From positions 620,001-684,000 of the forward strand of contig CAVWCL010000001.1 of NCBI GenBank assembly GCA_963753485.1: 64,000 nt of DNA, written 5' to 3'. The first letter of the stretch is position 1. Every line of letters starts with the position of its first letter. This DNA is from CAWDLX01 sp963753485 (GTDB lineage: Bacteria > Actinomycetota > Actinomycetes > Mycobacteriales > Micromonosporaceae). The notes under the pieces are model-generated. The model ran no database searches. It saw nothing but the letters and a program-made list of their open reading frames with translations, and had not been told where the DNA came from. A program made the position numbers and the translations under genes. Shown here one piece after another: positions 42,217 to 51,540 of this stretch.

Positions 42217-42999
42217 GTGCCGCCAGCAGGACGGTTCGTCGGCCGCGTCCGGCTCGCGGTCACCCTGCTCACCGTCGTCCGGGTGTCGACGAGGGATGAA
42301 CCGGAGGCACCGTCGCGGGCCGACGCCGGCATCGCGATGACCCTCGCCCCGGTGGTGGGCGCGCTCCTTGGCGCCGCCATGGCGGCGGTCGGGATCGGTA
42401 GCCGGGCTCTCGGGGCGACTGCGTTTATCGCCGCCGTGCTCACGGTCGCCCTCGGCGCCGGCCTCACCCGCGGACTGCACCTGGACGGCCTGGCAGACAC
42501 AATGGACGGTCTGGGTGCGTACCCGCCGCGGGCGGCGGCGCTGGCGGCGATGCGCACGCCCGACATCGGCGCCTTCGGGACGGTGGCGACCGTTCTGGTG
42601 GTGCTGGCCCAGACCGGGGCGCTGGCGGCCGTGCTGGAGCGGCCCTGGTGGGCCGCGGCGGCGGGCATCGGGGCCGGGGCGGTGGCCGGCCGGGTCGCGA
42701 TCGCCGGCGGCTGCCGGCGTGGGGTGCCGGCCGCCCGCCCGGACGGCCTGGGTGCTCTCGTCGCTGGTACCGTGCCGCCGGTCGCGCCGCCCATCGGCGC
42801 AATCCTGGCCGCGGCGATCGGCGCGTTCGCGGTACCCGGGCGGCCCGCACAGGGAATCGTGGCGGTTCTGCTCGGCCTGGCCGCGGCGGCCGCCCTCGGC
42901 CGGCACGCGGTGCGTCGGTTCGGCGGCGTCACCGGTGACGTCCTGGGCGCACTGTGCGAGGTGACCGCCACCGTCACCTATCTGGTCGTGTCGATCTGA
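42217..42999 (+). CDS. cobS: Adenosylcobinamide-GDP ribazoletransferase (cobalamin synthase)
   Basis: A 260-residue, multi-helix membrane enzyme performing the last step of the nucleotide-loop pathway, joining AdoCbi-GDP with alpha-ribazole. The signature GLHLDGLADTMDGLGAY (about residue 90) with its acidic residues, and MRTPDIGAFG, are intact. GTG 42217 begins directly after the cobT-like stop, so the genes are coupled. A BtuB or cobalamin riboswitch upstream was looked for and not seen. Confidence 0.92.
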   Translation: MPPAGRFVGRVRLAVTLLTVVRVSTRDEPEAPSRADAGIAMTLAPVVGALLGAAMAAVGIGSRALGATAFIAAVLTVALGAGLTRGLHLDGLADTMDGLGAYPPRAAALAAMRTPDIGAFGTVATVLVVLAQTGALAAVLERPWWAAAAGIGAGAVAGRVAIAGGCRRGVPAARPDGLGALVAGTVPPVAPPIGAILAAAIGAFAVPGRPAQGIVAVLLGLAAAAALGRHAVRRFGGVTGDVLGALCEVTATVTYLVVSI

Positions 43000-43041
43000 G
43001 CTCGCTTGCGACCGTCGCAAACCCGGCCGTAGGGTGCCCGG

Positions 43042-43776
43042 ATGGGCTGGCCCACCGCACGCACGGCTGAGATGCCGCGCGTGCCGGTCCGCCCGCCGGG
43101 CCGGCACCGCCGCCGCCAGCGCGCCTACCTGGTGCTCTGCCTGCTCGGCCTGGTGACGATCGCGACGGCCGGTGCTCTGCTCACGCCGGCCCTGCTGAAC
43201 CGCGCGCGGCCGGTCGCGGCGAGCCCGGCTGCGCTGGCCACCGGGTCGCCGCCGGCGAGCACCGTCGCGGCGAGCCCGCCGGCCTCGACGACCCCGACGC
43301 CGACCTCGCCGGCCACTCGGTCGCCCACCGGGGCGCCACGCCCCACCCACGCCGCGACCAAGCCGGGTTCGCCGCCGGCCACGCCGATGCCCGCGCTGGA
43401 GAACGACGTCCTGAACCTCACCAACCAGCAGCGGACGGACCACGGCTGCACGGCCCTGCGGATGGACACCCATCTCCTGTCCGCGGCCCGCCTGCACAGC
43501 GCCGACATGGCGGTCAACACCTACTTCAGCCACACCAGCCCGGATGGGCGCGACCCGGGCGCCCGGATGAAGGCGGCCGGGTACGACGTCCGCGGCGGCT
43601 GGGCCGAGAACATCGCCGCCGGCTACCCGACCCCCGAGGCGGTCACGGCCGGCTGGATGGGCAGCGACGGGCACCGCCGGAACATCCTCAACTGCGGCTT
43701 GCGAGCCATCGGGATCGGGATCTCGCGAGGGGCCAACGGCTGGCTCTACTGGACCCAGGACTTCGGCGGCACGTGA
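43042..43776 (+). CDS. Secreted or anchored CAP-domain protein
   Basis: A 244-residue protein with a membrane segment near the N-terminus (about 31-50: LVLCLLGLVTIATAGALLTP), a Ser/Thr/Pro/Ala linker (about 55-120) and a CAP/SCP domain (about 120-244). CAP motifs are NLTNQQRTDHGC, HSADMAVNTYFSHTSPDGRD, GWAENIAAGY, GWMGSDGHRRNILN and YWTQDFGG. The histidine pair of the CAP cavity is present. Function is unknown; some bind sterols or metals. ATG 43042, 42 bases after cobS. Confidence 0.88.
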   Translation: MGWPTARTAEMPRVPVRPPGRHRRRQRAYLVLCLLGLVTIATAGALLTPALLNRARPVAASPAALATGSPPASTVAASPPASTTPTPTSPATRSPTGAPRPTHAATKPGSPPATPMPALENDVLNLTNQQRTDHGCTALRMDTHLLSAARLHSADMAVNTYFSHTSPDGRDPGARMKAAGYDVRGGWAENIAAGYPTPEAVTAGWMGSDGHRRNILNCGLRAIGIGISRGANGWLYWTQDFGGT

Positions 43777-43790
43777 GCCGCGGCTGCCGG

Positions 43791-44912
43791 TCAGCGCACC
43801 GAGGTGGTGACGAACGGCGGCTTGACCACCCGTACCCGCGACCGGCGGCCGCGCACGTCGACCTCGACCTCGTCCCCCGCCGAGATCCCGTCGCCGGCGG
43901 TGTCCAGCAGGGCCAGGCCGATGCCGACCCGCTTGGTCGGCGAGAAGGTGCCGCTGGTGACCTCGCCGAGGCTCTGCTCGCCCCGCAGCACGCTCATGTG
44001 GCAGCGCGGGATGCCACGATCCAGCGACTCGATGCCCCACAGCAGCCGGCGCGGACCGGCCGCCCGCTCGGCGAGCAACGCGTCGCGACCCCAGAAGGCC
44101 GGCTTGGACCACCCGACCGCCCAGCCGGCCCGGGCCTGCACCGGCGAGATATCCCGGGACAGGTCCTGACCGTGCAGCGGATAACCCATCTCGGTGCGCA
44201 GGGTGTCGCGGGCGCCCAGGCCCGCCGGGAGCAGCCCGTGCGGCTGCCCGGCGGAGACCACGGCGTCCCACACGGCGCCCGCGTTGGACCAGCCGACCAC
44301 CAGCTCGTATCCATGTTCGCCGGTGTAGCCGGTGCGGCAGACGGTCAGGCCGGCGCCGGCGTAGCTGGCCTGGGCGAAGCTCATGTACCCGTGCTCGGTC
44401 GGCAGACCGAGATCGGCGAGTACCGCGGCCGAGCGTGGACCCTGAACCGCGAGCACCGCGTAGGCCCCGTGGTCGTTGGTCACGCTGACCTCCGCGGGCG
44501 CCGCCGCCACGAGCCGACGGACCACCTCCGCGGTGTTGGCCGCATTGGGGATGAGGAACACGTGGTCATCGGCGTACCGGTAGGCGATGAGGTCGTCGAC
44601 GACGCCGCCATCCTCGGCGCAGCAGAGCGTGTACTGCGCCTGTCCACCCCCGACCCGGTCAAGGTCATTGGTGAGGCACCGGTTGAGCAGGTCGACCGCG
44701 CCCGGTCCACGCACGGTCGCCTTCCCCAGGTGGGACACGTCGAAGAGGCCCACCGCCTCGCGAACCGCGGCATGCTCCTTCAAGACTCCGCCGCCGGCGT
44801 ACTCCAGCGGCATCTCCCAACCGCCGAACTCGGCGAACTTGGCGCCGAGGGCGCCATGACGCTCGTGCAGGGGCGAACGGCGCGCGGTGCGCGGGCTCTC
44901 ATCCATAAGCAC
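43791..44912 (-). CDS. gcvT: Glycine cleavage system T protein (aminomethyltransferase)
   Basis: A 373-residue GcvT, which moves the methylene of lipoyl-bound aminomethyl (on H protein) to tetrahydrofolate. Family stretches HERHGALGAKFAEFGGWEMP, GLFDVSHLGKATVRGP, AVQGPRS and GARDTLRTEMGYPLHGQD are intact. GTG 44912 (GAGGG at about nine bases) or ATG 44906. The other glycine cleavage genes are not in the window. Divergent from pepA, with which it shares about 100 bases of control region. Confidence 0.94.
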   Translation of the reverse strand: MLMDESPRTARRSPLHERHGALGAKFAEFGGWEMPLEYAGGGVLKEHAAVREAVGLFDVSHLGKATVRGPGAVDLLNRCLTNDLDRVGGGQAQYTLCCAEDGGVVDDLIAYRYADDHVFLIPNAANTAEVVRRLVAAAPAEVSVTNDHGAYAVLAVQGPRSAAVLADLGLPTEHGYMSFAQASYAGAGLTVCRTGYTGEHGYELVVGWSNAGAVWDAVVSAGQPHGLLPAGLGARDTLRTEMGYPLHGQDLSRDISPVQARAGWAVGWSKPAFWGRDALLAERAAGPRRLLWGIESLDRGIPRCHMSVLRGEQSLGEVTSGTFSPTKRVGIGLALLDTAGDGISAGDEVEVDVRGRRSRVRVVKPPFVTTSVR

Positions 44913-45013
44913 GCAACGTACCCTCGCAGAGCAGGAGTTGCCGCGGTGACCGGGCCATTAGCATTCGGGGCACCGTCTATGCCGTGCCCATCACAGCCAC
45001 CAGGAGAACTCGC

Positions 45014-46543
45014 GTGACGTCGCTGTCGTTATCCGATACCGATCCCGCTGAGCTCGATGTCGATGCCATCGTCGTCGGCGTGCACGCCGCCGACGAGGAT
45101 GGCGGCCTCCTGCTGGCTCCCGGTGCGGAGAGCGTCGCGGTCGCCTTCGAAGGGACCCTCGCACACACCCTGTCGTTGCTCGGGGCCACCGGGGCGCCCG
45201 GCGAGGTGACCAAGCTGGCCACGTTGGGCACCATCTCCGCCCCGGTCATCGCCGCGGTCGGGCTGGGCGCCGTGCCGGTCGAGGGCAGCTACGGGCCGGA
45301 GACCCTGCGCCGGGCCGCCGCGGCCGCGGTGCGTTCGCTCGCCGGTGCGGCCACGGTGACGGTGGCTCTGCCCACCCCCGATGGCGATGGGGCCGGACCG
45401 GTGCTGCGAGCGGTGGCCGAAGGGGCGCTGCTCGGCGCCTACCGGTTCGCCGGCTACAAGACGCGGCCGCAACCCGGCCGGCGGGCCCCGGTCACCGCGG
45501 TCAACCTGCACGTGACCGACGCCGCGGACCGGACCGCCCGGTCGGAGACGAAGCGCGCCGGCGTGGTCGCGGCCGCGGTCGCCCGGGCCCGCGACTGGAT
45601 CAACACCCCCGCCAACGAGTTGCGCCCGCCCGGCTTCGCCGACCAGGTGGCCCAGGCCGCCGCGGCGGCCGGTCTCGAGGTGGAGGTGCTGGACGAGAAG
45701 GCGCTGAAGAAACAGGGCTACGGCGGCATTCTGGCGGTCGGGATGGGCTCGGACGCGCCGCCGCGGCTGGTCCGAATCGCCTATACCCCCAAAGGGGTGC
45801 GGTCGCGGATCGCGCTGGTGGGCAAGGGCATCACGTTCGACACCGGCGGCTACGCCATCAAGGCGCCGCAGGGCATGTGGGAAATGAAGTCGGACATGTC
45901 CGGGGCGGCGGTGGTGGCCGCCGCCATGCTCACGGTCGCCGGGCTCAAGCCCAAGGTCGGCGTGGTCGCGTGCCTGCCGATGGCCGAGAACATGATCTCC
46001 GGCTCGGCGTACCGGCCGGGTGATGTCATCACCATGTACGGCGGCAAGCGGGTCGAGGTCTTCAACACCGACGCCGAGGGGCGCATGATCCTCGCCGACG
46101 CGATGGTGCGGGTACAGGAGGAGTCGCCGGACTACCTGCTCGAGACGTCAACCCTCACCGGCGGCCAGGTGGTCGCGCTGGGCAAGCGGATCGCCGGGGT
46201 GATGGGTGATGCGGCGCTGTGCGAGCGGGTCCGCCGCGCGGGCGATACGGTCGGCGAACTGGCGTGGCCGATGCCGATCCCCGACGACGTTCGCAAGGGC
46301 ATGGACTCCGAGGTCGCGGACATCTCTCAGATCAACACCACCATGGACCGGGCCGGCCACATGCTGCAGGGCGGCGCGTTCCTGCGCGAGTTCGTCGACG
46401 ACGGTCTGCCCTGGGTGCACATCGACATCGCCGGTCCGGCCTACAACTCCGGTGAAGCCTCCGGCCATCTGCCCAAGGGGGCGACCGGGGTGCCGTTGCG
46501 GCTGCTCATCGAGCTCATCGAGGACATCGCGGCCAACGGCTGA
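45014..46543 (+). CDS. pepA: Leucyl aminopeptidase (M17)
   Basis: A 509-residue cytosolic M17 peptidase. The C-terminal catalytic domain has GKGITFDTGGYAIKAPQGMW, EMKSDMSGAAVV and the signature NTDAEGRMILADAM; these supply the lysine, aspartates and glutamate binding two metal ions. The N-terminal domain (about 1-160) is less conserved. GTG 45014 has AGGAGA seven bases upstream. The gene position between gcvT and the E2 dehydrogenase matches the order I recall in M. tuberculosis. Confidence 0.94.
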   Translation: MTSLSLSDTDPAELDVDAIVVGVHAADEDGGLLLAPGAESVAVAFEGTLAHTLSLLGATGAPGEVTKLATLGTISAPVIAAVGLGAVPVEGSYGPETLRRAAAAAVRSLAGAATVTVALPTPDGDGAGPVLRAVAEGALLGAYRFAGYKTRPQPGRRAPVTAVNLHVTDAADRTARSETKRAGVVAAAVARARDWINTPANELRPPGFADQVAQAAAAAGLEVEVLDEKALKKQGYGGILAVGMGSDAPPRLVRIAYTPKGVRSRIALVGKGITFDTGGYAIKAPQGMWEMKSDMSGAAVVAAAMLTVAGLKPKVGVVACLPMAENMISGSAYRPGDVITMYGGKRVEVFNTDAEGRMILADAMVRVQEESPDYLLETSTLTGGQVVALGKRIAGVMGDAALCERVRRAGDTVGELAWPMPIPDDVRKGMDSEVADISQINTTMDRAGHMLQGGAFLREFVDDGLPWVHIDIAGPAYNSGEASGHLPKGATGVPLRLLIELIEDIAANG

Positions 46544-46557
46544 GCGGGTAAGGCCGA

Positions 46558-46872
46558 TCAGGCGTTGCCGGCCTGCTTGCGCCGCTCGTTGTACTCACGC
46601 ATCCGCTTGGGGTAGCCCACCTGGGCGACGTCGTACACGGGGATCCCGATGCGGTTGCCCCAGGCGCGCGCCTGTTCGTGGCTCGGCACCCGCCGGCGGG
46701 TCCATTCGCCATCGTGCGCGATGAGGATGACCGTCGGCTCAGTGACCGTTGTCTTGGGTTCGAGGTACGCCTCGACGCCCCGGCGTGAGTGTACGAAGTT
46801 CTCAAGGTGTCCGAAATCGGATGAAGTGCGGTCAGCGCGCGGTCCGGTGGCTCGTCGTCGGAACCAGGCCAC
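46558..46872 (-). CDS. Conserved actinobacterial protein of unknown function
   Basis: A 104-residue basic protein. GTG 46872 is chosen because AGGGAGGAAGG lies upstream. The C-terminal half, GEWTRRRVPSHEQARAWGNR and GIPVYDVAQVGYPKRMREYN, is highly conserved in related actinobacteria as far as I recall; some genomes label it an oxidoreductase without basis that I can see. No membrane segment or catalytic motif. Convergent with pepA (14-base gap). Confidence 0.75.
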   Translation of the reverse strand: MAWFRRRATGPRADRTSSDFGHLENFVHSRRGVEAYLEPKTTVTEPTVILIAHDGEWTRRRVPSHEQARAWGNRIGIPVYDVAQVGYPKRMREYNERRKQAGNA

Positions 46873-47099
46873 TGCCTTCCTCCCTGGCACATGCGGGCAT
46901 AATCCGTCGGCTGCCGGCAAGGGTACGCGAGCGGCGGGTTACGCGCGTGCGACGAGCGGGCGGCCCGCGCGACGCGTGTGGTGGGTGACACCGCTCGGGT
47001 CGCGGCCCTCACGTCGCCGCGAGCCTGCGCGAGTGACAAGATGACCACGGGAACTCACAAAGCGCCCAGTAAGCAGATCTTAGGAGAGCGAGCCATACC

Positions 47100-48506
47100 A
47101 TGTCGCAGAGCGGACCAGGACAGCAGTTCGACATCGTCGTTCTGGGCGGCGGCAGCGGCGGGTACGCGACCGCCATCCGGGCCGCGCAGCTCGACCTGTC
47201 GGTCGCTCTGATCGAGATGGACAAGCTCGGCGGCACCTGCCTGCACCGGGGCTGCATCCCGACCAAGGCACTGCTGCATGCCGGGGAGATCGCCGACCAG
47301 ACCCGGGAGTCGGCCCAGTTCGGCATCACCAGCCAGCTCGTCGGCGTGGACATGGCCGGGGTCAACGCCTACAAGGACGGTGTGGTCGCCCGGCTCCACA
47401 AGGGACTGCAAGGTCTGGTCGCCACGGCCAAGCCGATCACGTACGTTGCCGGCAAAGGTCGGCTGGTCGGGCCGACCACCGTCGAGGTCACCGGCGGCGA
47501 CCAGCCGGGCCGCTACGAGGGTCGCAACGTCGTCCTCGCCACCGGCTCCTACGCGCGCAGCCTGCCCGGACTCGAGATCGACGGCGAGCGGGTGATCACA
47601 TCGGACCACGCGCTCACCCTGGACCGGGTGCCGGCCTCGGCGATCGTGCTCGGCGGCGGCGTCATCGGTGTCGAGTTCGCCAGCGTGTGGCGCTCGTTCG
47701 GCGCCGAGGTGACCATTGTGGAGGCTCTGCCGCGGCTGGTGGCGGTGGAGGATGAGGAGTGCTCCAAGGCGGTCGAGCGGGCGTTCCGGAAGCGGGGCAT
47801 CGCCTTCAGTGTCGGGACGGCGTTCGAGGCGGTGGAGCGCACCGACACCGGAGTGCGGGTGACGGTCGCCGGCGGACGCACGCTCGAGGCGGAGTTGCTG
47901 CTGGTCGCGGTCGGGCGGGGACCGACAACCGCCGATCTCGGGTACGAGGAGCAAGGGCTCACCATGGACCGCGGTTTCGTCCCGACCGACGAGCGGCTGC
48001 GCACGAACCTGCCGCACGTCTACGCGGTCGGCGACATCGTGCCCGGGCTGCAGCTCGCCCACCGCGGTTTCGCGCAGGGCATCTTCGTCGCCGAGGAGAT
48101 CGCCGGGCTCGGCCCGACGCCGATCGACGAGGCGGGCATCCCCCGGGTGACCTACTGCGACCCCGAGGTGGCCTCGATGGGCCTCACCGAATCCCGCGCC
48201 CGGGAGCAGTACGGGGCGGACAAGGTGCGGACCTACTCCTACAACCTCGGCGGCAACGGAAAGAGCCAGATCCTCAAGACCGCCGGCTTCGTCAAGCTCG
48301 TCGGACTGGTCGACGGTCCGGTGGTCGGCGTGCACATGGTCGGCGCCCGGATCGGGGAGCTCGTCGGCGAGGCCCAGCTGATCTACAACTGGGAAGCGTT
48401 CCCGGCCGAGGTCGCGCAACTCGTGCACGCCCACCCGACCCAGAACGAGGCGCTCGGCGAAGCCCATCTGGCGCTGGCCGGCAAGCCGTTGCACGCGCAC
48501 GCCTGA
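47100..48506 (+). CDS. lpdA: Dihydrolipoyl dehydrogenase (E3)
   Basis: A 468-residue flavoprotein disulfide reductase. The FAD loop GGGSGGYATAI (16-26), redox pair C47/C52 in GGTCLHRGCIPTKAL, NAD loop GGGVIGVEFASVW and the C-terminal interface HAHPTQNEALGEAH with the catalytic His-Glu pair are intact. It reoxidises dihydrolipoyl groups of the E2 encoded next. ATG 47100 follows TTAGGAGAG. Thirty-two bases separate it from sucB. Confidence 0.95.
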   Translation: MSQSGPGQQFDIVVLGGGSGGYATAIRAAQLDLSVALIEMDKLGGTCLHRGCIPTKALLHAGEIADQTRESAQFGITSQLVGVDMAGVNAYKDGVVARLHKGLQGLVATAKPITYVAGKGRLVGPTTVEVTGGDQPGRYEGRNVVLATGSYARSLPGLEIDGERVITSDHALTLDRVPASAIVLGGGVIGVEFASVWRSFGAEVTIVEALPRLVAVEDEECSKAVERAFRKRGIAFSVGTAFEAVERTDTGVRVTVAGGRTLEAELLLVAVGRGPTTADLGYEEQGLTMDRGFVPTDERLRTNLPHVYAVGDIVPGLQLAHRGFAQGIFVAEEIAGLGPTPIDEAGIPRVTYCDPEVASMGLTESRAREQYGADKVRTYSYNLGGNGKSQILKTAGFVKLVGLVDGPVVGVHMVGARIGELVGEAQLIYNWEAFPAEVAQLVHAHPTQNEALGEAHLALAGKPLHAHA

Positions 48507-48538
48507 GGCCATATCTGTCCATAAAGGAGTCAGCAGAC

Positions 48539-50395
48539 ATGCCGGTTTCGGTCACCATGCCCCGGCTCGGCGAGAGTGTCACCGAGGGCACCGTCACCCG
48601 GTGGCTCAAGCACGAGGGCGACCGGGTCGAGGTCGACGAGCCACTGCTCGAGGTGTCGACCGACAAGGTGGACACCGAGATCCCGTCGCCCGCGGCCGGT
48701 GTGCTCTCACGCATCGTGGTCGCCGAGGACGAGACCGTCCAGGTCGGCTCGGAGCTCGCGGTGATCGCCGGCGAGGGCGAAGAGGCGCCGGCCGCTGCTC
48801 CGGCGGCCACGGCCGGCGCTGCTCCGCCCGCTACGGACGCTGCTCCCCCGGCCCCGGCGCCGGCCGCGCCCTCAGCGGCCGCCGCCCCGCCCGCCGCCGC
48901 CCCCGCCCCGCCTTCGGCGGAGGCCACGCCTTCGGCGCCGGCCGCGCCCTCGGCGGAGGCCGCGCCGCCGCCACCGCCACCACCGGCGTCGGGTACCGGC
49001 ACCCCGGTCACCATGCCGGCGTTGGGTGAGTCGGTCACCGAAGGCACGGTCACCCGGTGGCTGAAGGACGTCGGCGACCACGTCGACGTGGACGAGCCGC
49101 TCCTCGAGGTCTCCACCGACAAGGTGGACACGGAGATCCCGTCTCCGGTCGCCGGGGTCGTCCTGGAGATCAAGGTTGCCGAGGACGAGGTGGCGCCGGT
49201 CGGCGCCCCGCTCGCCCTCATCGGCTCCGGTTCCGCGACACCGGTCGCGAACCGGGCGCCGGCCGCACCTGCGTCGCCTGCTGCCCGCCCGGCTTCTCCC
49301 GCCCCACCGGCGTCTCCGGCGCCACCCGCCCCCGCCGCCCCGCCAGCGGCCCGGTCGGACGTGCCAGCCCCCGCGGCCGCGCCAGCCCCGGCTGCGACCG
49401 CCGCTCCGGCTCCAGCGGTACCCGCCGCGCCGCCCGAGGCGCGCCCGCAGTCGGCACCGGGCGAGACAGGTGACGCCGACGGGTACGTGACCCCGCTGGT
49501 GCGCAAGCTGGCCGCGCAGAACGGGGTCGACCTCGCCGCGGTGACCGGCAGCGGTGTCGGCGGCCGGATCCGCAAGCAGGATGTCCTCGACGCGGCGGCG
49601 CAGGCGAGGGCCGAGGCCGCCGCCCGGTCGGCGCCGCCCGCCCACACGGCCGCGGCCCAGCCAAGCCCGCTGCGGGGCCGGACCGAGAAGATGTCGCGGC
49701 TGCGCGCGGTGATCGCCCGCCGCATGGTCGAGTCCTTGCACATCTCGGCCCAGCTGACCACCGTGGTCGAGGTCGACGTCACCCGGGTGGCGAAGCTGCG
49801 CGACCAGGCCAAGGCCGACTTCGCCACCCGCAACGGCGTCAAGCTGTCGTTCCTGCCGTTCTTCGCCCTGGCCACCGTGGAAGCACTGCGGGCGCACCCG
49901 GTGATGAACGCGTCGATCGACGTGGAGGCAGGCACGGTCACCTACCACGACGCCGAGCACCTGGGCATCGCCGTCGACACCGAGCGTGGTCTTCTGGTGC
50001 CGGTCATCCATGACGCCGGCGACCTCAACCTGGCCGGCCTGGCCAAGCGGATCGCGGACCTGGCCGACCGCACCCGCACCAACAAGATCAGTCCGGACGA
50101 GCTCGCCGGTGGCACCTTCACGCTGACCAATACGGGCAGCCGCGGTGCCCTCTTCGACACGCCGATCATCAACCAGCCGCAGGTCGGCATCCTCGGCACC
50201 GGTTCGGTAGTGAAGCGCGCGGTGGTGGTCGAGGACCCCGACCTCGGTGAGATCACCGCGACCCGCTCGATGGTCTACCTCGCCCTCTCCTACGACCACC
50301 GGCTCGTCGACGGCGCGGACGCGGCCCGCTTCCTGACCACGGTGAAGGAGCGGCTGGAGGCGGGCGCCTTCGACAACGACCTGGGGCTGGCCTAA
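48539..50395 (+). CDS. sucB: 2-oxo acid dehydrogenase E2 (dihydrolipoyl acyltransferase) with two lipoyl domains
   Basis: A 618-residue E2. Two lipoyl domains (about 3-77 and 155-230) carry lipoyl lysines K43 and K195, each in TDKVDTEIPSP. Long Ala/Pro linkers follow each. The E3/E1-binding domain is at about 316-355 (TPLVRKLAAQNGVDL). The catalytic domain ends with SYDHRLVDGADAARFL holding the catalytic histidine and aspartate. In actinobacteria one E2 of this type serves pyruvate and 2-oxoglutarate dehydrogenases; the symbol is by convention. ATG 48539 has AAAGGAG. Lipoylation depends on LipB and LipA encoded downstream. Confidence 0.94.
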   Translation: MPVSVTMPRLGESVTEGTVTRWLKHEGDRVEVDEPLLEVSTDKVDTEIPSPAAGVLSRIVVAEDETVQVGSELAVIAGEGEEAPAAAPAATAGAAPPATDAAPPAPAPAAPSAAAAPPAAAPAPPSAEATPSAPAAPSAEAAPPPPPPPASGTGTPVTMPALGESVTEGTVTRWLKDVGDHVDVDEPLLEVSTDKVDTEIPSPVAGVVLEIKVAEDEVAPVGAPLALIGSGSATPVANRAPAAPASPAARPASPAPPASPAPPAPAAPPAARSDVPAPAAAPAPAATAAPAPAVPAAPPEARPQSAPGETGDADGYVTPLVRKLAAQNGVDLAAVTGSGVGGRIRKQDVLDAAAQARAEAAARSAPPAHTAAAQPSPLRGRTEKMSRLRAVIARRMVESLHISAQLTTVVEVDVTRVAKLRDQAKADFATRNGVKLSFLPFFALATVEALRAHPVMNASIDVEAGTVTYHDAEHLGIAVDTERGLLVPVIHDAGDLNLAGLAKRIADLADRTRTNKISPDELAGGTFTLTNTGSRGALFDTPIINQPQVGILGTGSVVKRAVVVEDPDLGEITATRSMVYLALSYDHRLVDGADAARFLTTVKERLEAGAFDNDLGLA

Positions 50396-50434
50396 CGCGG
50401 GTCCGCCGGTGCCGGGGCGGGGGATGATGGTCCG

Positions 50435-51340
50435 ATGCGGATCATCCTGGCCGGCGCGTCCGGTTTCCTCGGCAGCCGGCTGCACGCGCACCTGGTGACC
50501 GCCGGACACGACGTCGTCGCGTTGGTCCGTCGATCGCCCACTTCGCCGGCTGAACGCCGCTGGCATCCGGGCCAGGGCACCCTGGATCCCGGCGACCTCG
50601 CCGGGGCCGACGCCGTGGTGAACCTCGCCGGTGCCGGGGTCAACGACCGGCGCTGGACCGCGGCGTACAAGGATCTCCTGCGTTCGAGCCGGGTGGATCC
50701 GACCGCGACCCTGTCCGGTGCGCTCGCGAAGCTGCCCGAGAGCGAGCGGCCCGCGCTGCTCAACGCGTCGGCGGTGGGCTTCTACGGGGACACCGGCGAC
50801 ACCGCGGTCGACGAGGACTCCCCCGCCGGTGAGGGTTTCTTCGCCGAGCTGTGCCAGCTGTGGGAGGCGGCGACCGCACCGGCGGAAGAGGCTGGGGTAC
50901 GGGTGGTCCGGCTACGCACCGGGTTCCCGCTCGACGCCGCCGGTGGGCTGCTCAAGCCCCTGCTGCTGCCGTTCCGCCTCGGAGTCGGCGGGCGGCTCGC
51001 CGGCGGCCGGCAGTGGATGCCCTGGCTGTCCATGCGGGACTGGCTGGCCGCCGTGGAATTCCTCATCGCTCGGCGCGAGATCGCGGGTCCGGTCAACCTC
51101 GTCGGGCCGGCCCCGGTGCGCAACCGCGAGTTCGCCCGGGTGCTCGCGCAGGTGCTGCATCGGCCGGCGATCGTCGCGGTGCCCTCGGTCGCGTTGCGGA
51201 TCCTCGTGGGCGAGTTCGCCACCGAGGCGCTGGCGAGCCAGCGGGTGATGCCGGGGGTGCTCGCCCGGGCCGGCTTCAGCTTCCGCGACCCGACCCTGGC
51301 GGGCGCGCTGCGGGCGACGCTCGCGCCCACCCCCCGGTGA
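50435..51340 (+). CDS. TIGR01777-type epimerase / SDR-like nucleotide-binding protein
   Basis: A 301-residue extended-SDR protein of the YfcH/SulA-like group. The NAD(P) loop GASGFLGSRL is at 7-16; VVNLAGAGVNDRRW, NASAVGFYGDTGD and the C-terminal DUF1731 domain (about 250-300) are typical. The substrate is unknown. It sits between the E2 gene and lipB in the same order as the M. tuberculosis segment (Rv2216). The gene ends just before a 31-bp tandem repeat. Confidence 0.9.
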   Translation: MRIILAGASGFLGSRLHAHLVTAGHDVVALVRRSPTSPAERRWHPGQGTLDPGDLAGADAVVNLAGAGVNDRRWTAAYKDLLRSSRVDPTATLSGALAKLPESERPALLNASAVGFYGDTGDTAVDEDSPAGEGFFAELCQLWEAATAPAEEAGVRVVRLRTGFPLDAAGGLLKPLLLPFRLGVGGRLAGGRQWMPWLSMRDWLAAVEFLIARREIAGPVNLVGPAPVRNREFARVLAQVLHRPAIVAVPSVALRILVGEFATEALASQRVMPGVLARAGFSFRDPTLAGALRATLAPTPR

Positions 51341-51366
51341 CCGTCCGCCACCGACGCCGGCGCCCC

Positions 51367-51457
51367 GACCGCGCTGGCCCCACCGCGCTGGCGCCCTGAC
51401 CGCGCTGGCCCGACCGCGCTGGCGCCCTGACCGCGCTGGCCCGACCGCGCTGGCGGG
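51367..51457 (+). repeat. 31-bp tandem repeat (three copies)
   Basis: Three successive units starting at 51367, 51398 and 51429, each made of two similar half-units with the core GACCGCGCTGGC. It lies between the epimerase stop and a 54-bp palindromic repeat. No coding frame of interest crosses it. Confidence 0.85.
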
Positions 51458-51510
51458 TTAGCAGGGGCACCCCGCTAACGCTTTCAGTTGTAAAGGGTGC
51501 CCCTCCTAAC
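51457..51510 (+). repeat. 54-bp palindromic intergenic repeat, copy 2
   Basis: Arms GTTAGCAGGGGCACCC and GGGTGCCCCTCCTAAC around a core CTAACGCTTTCAGTTGTAAA. Same orientation as the copy at 22482. It sits between convergent genes (epimerase and MMPL transporter) and may terminate both. Confidence 0.85.
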
Positions 51511-51540
51511 GCCGGGCGCAGGGGTCACGTGGCCCCGGCG

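Noticed and set aside
41368..44271. A 967-codon minus-strand open frame opposite cobT, cobS and the CAP gene
   Set aside because: It is antisense to three well-supported genes, has the low-complexity Arg/Gly/Ala composition of high-GC shadow frames, and no domain is recognisable.
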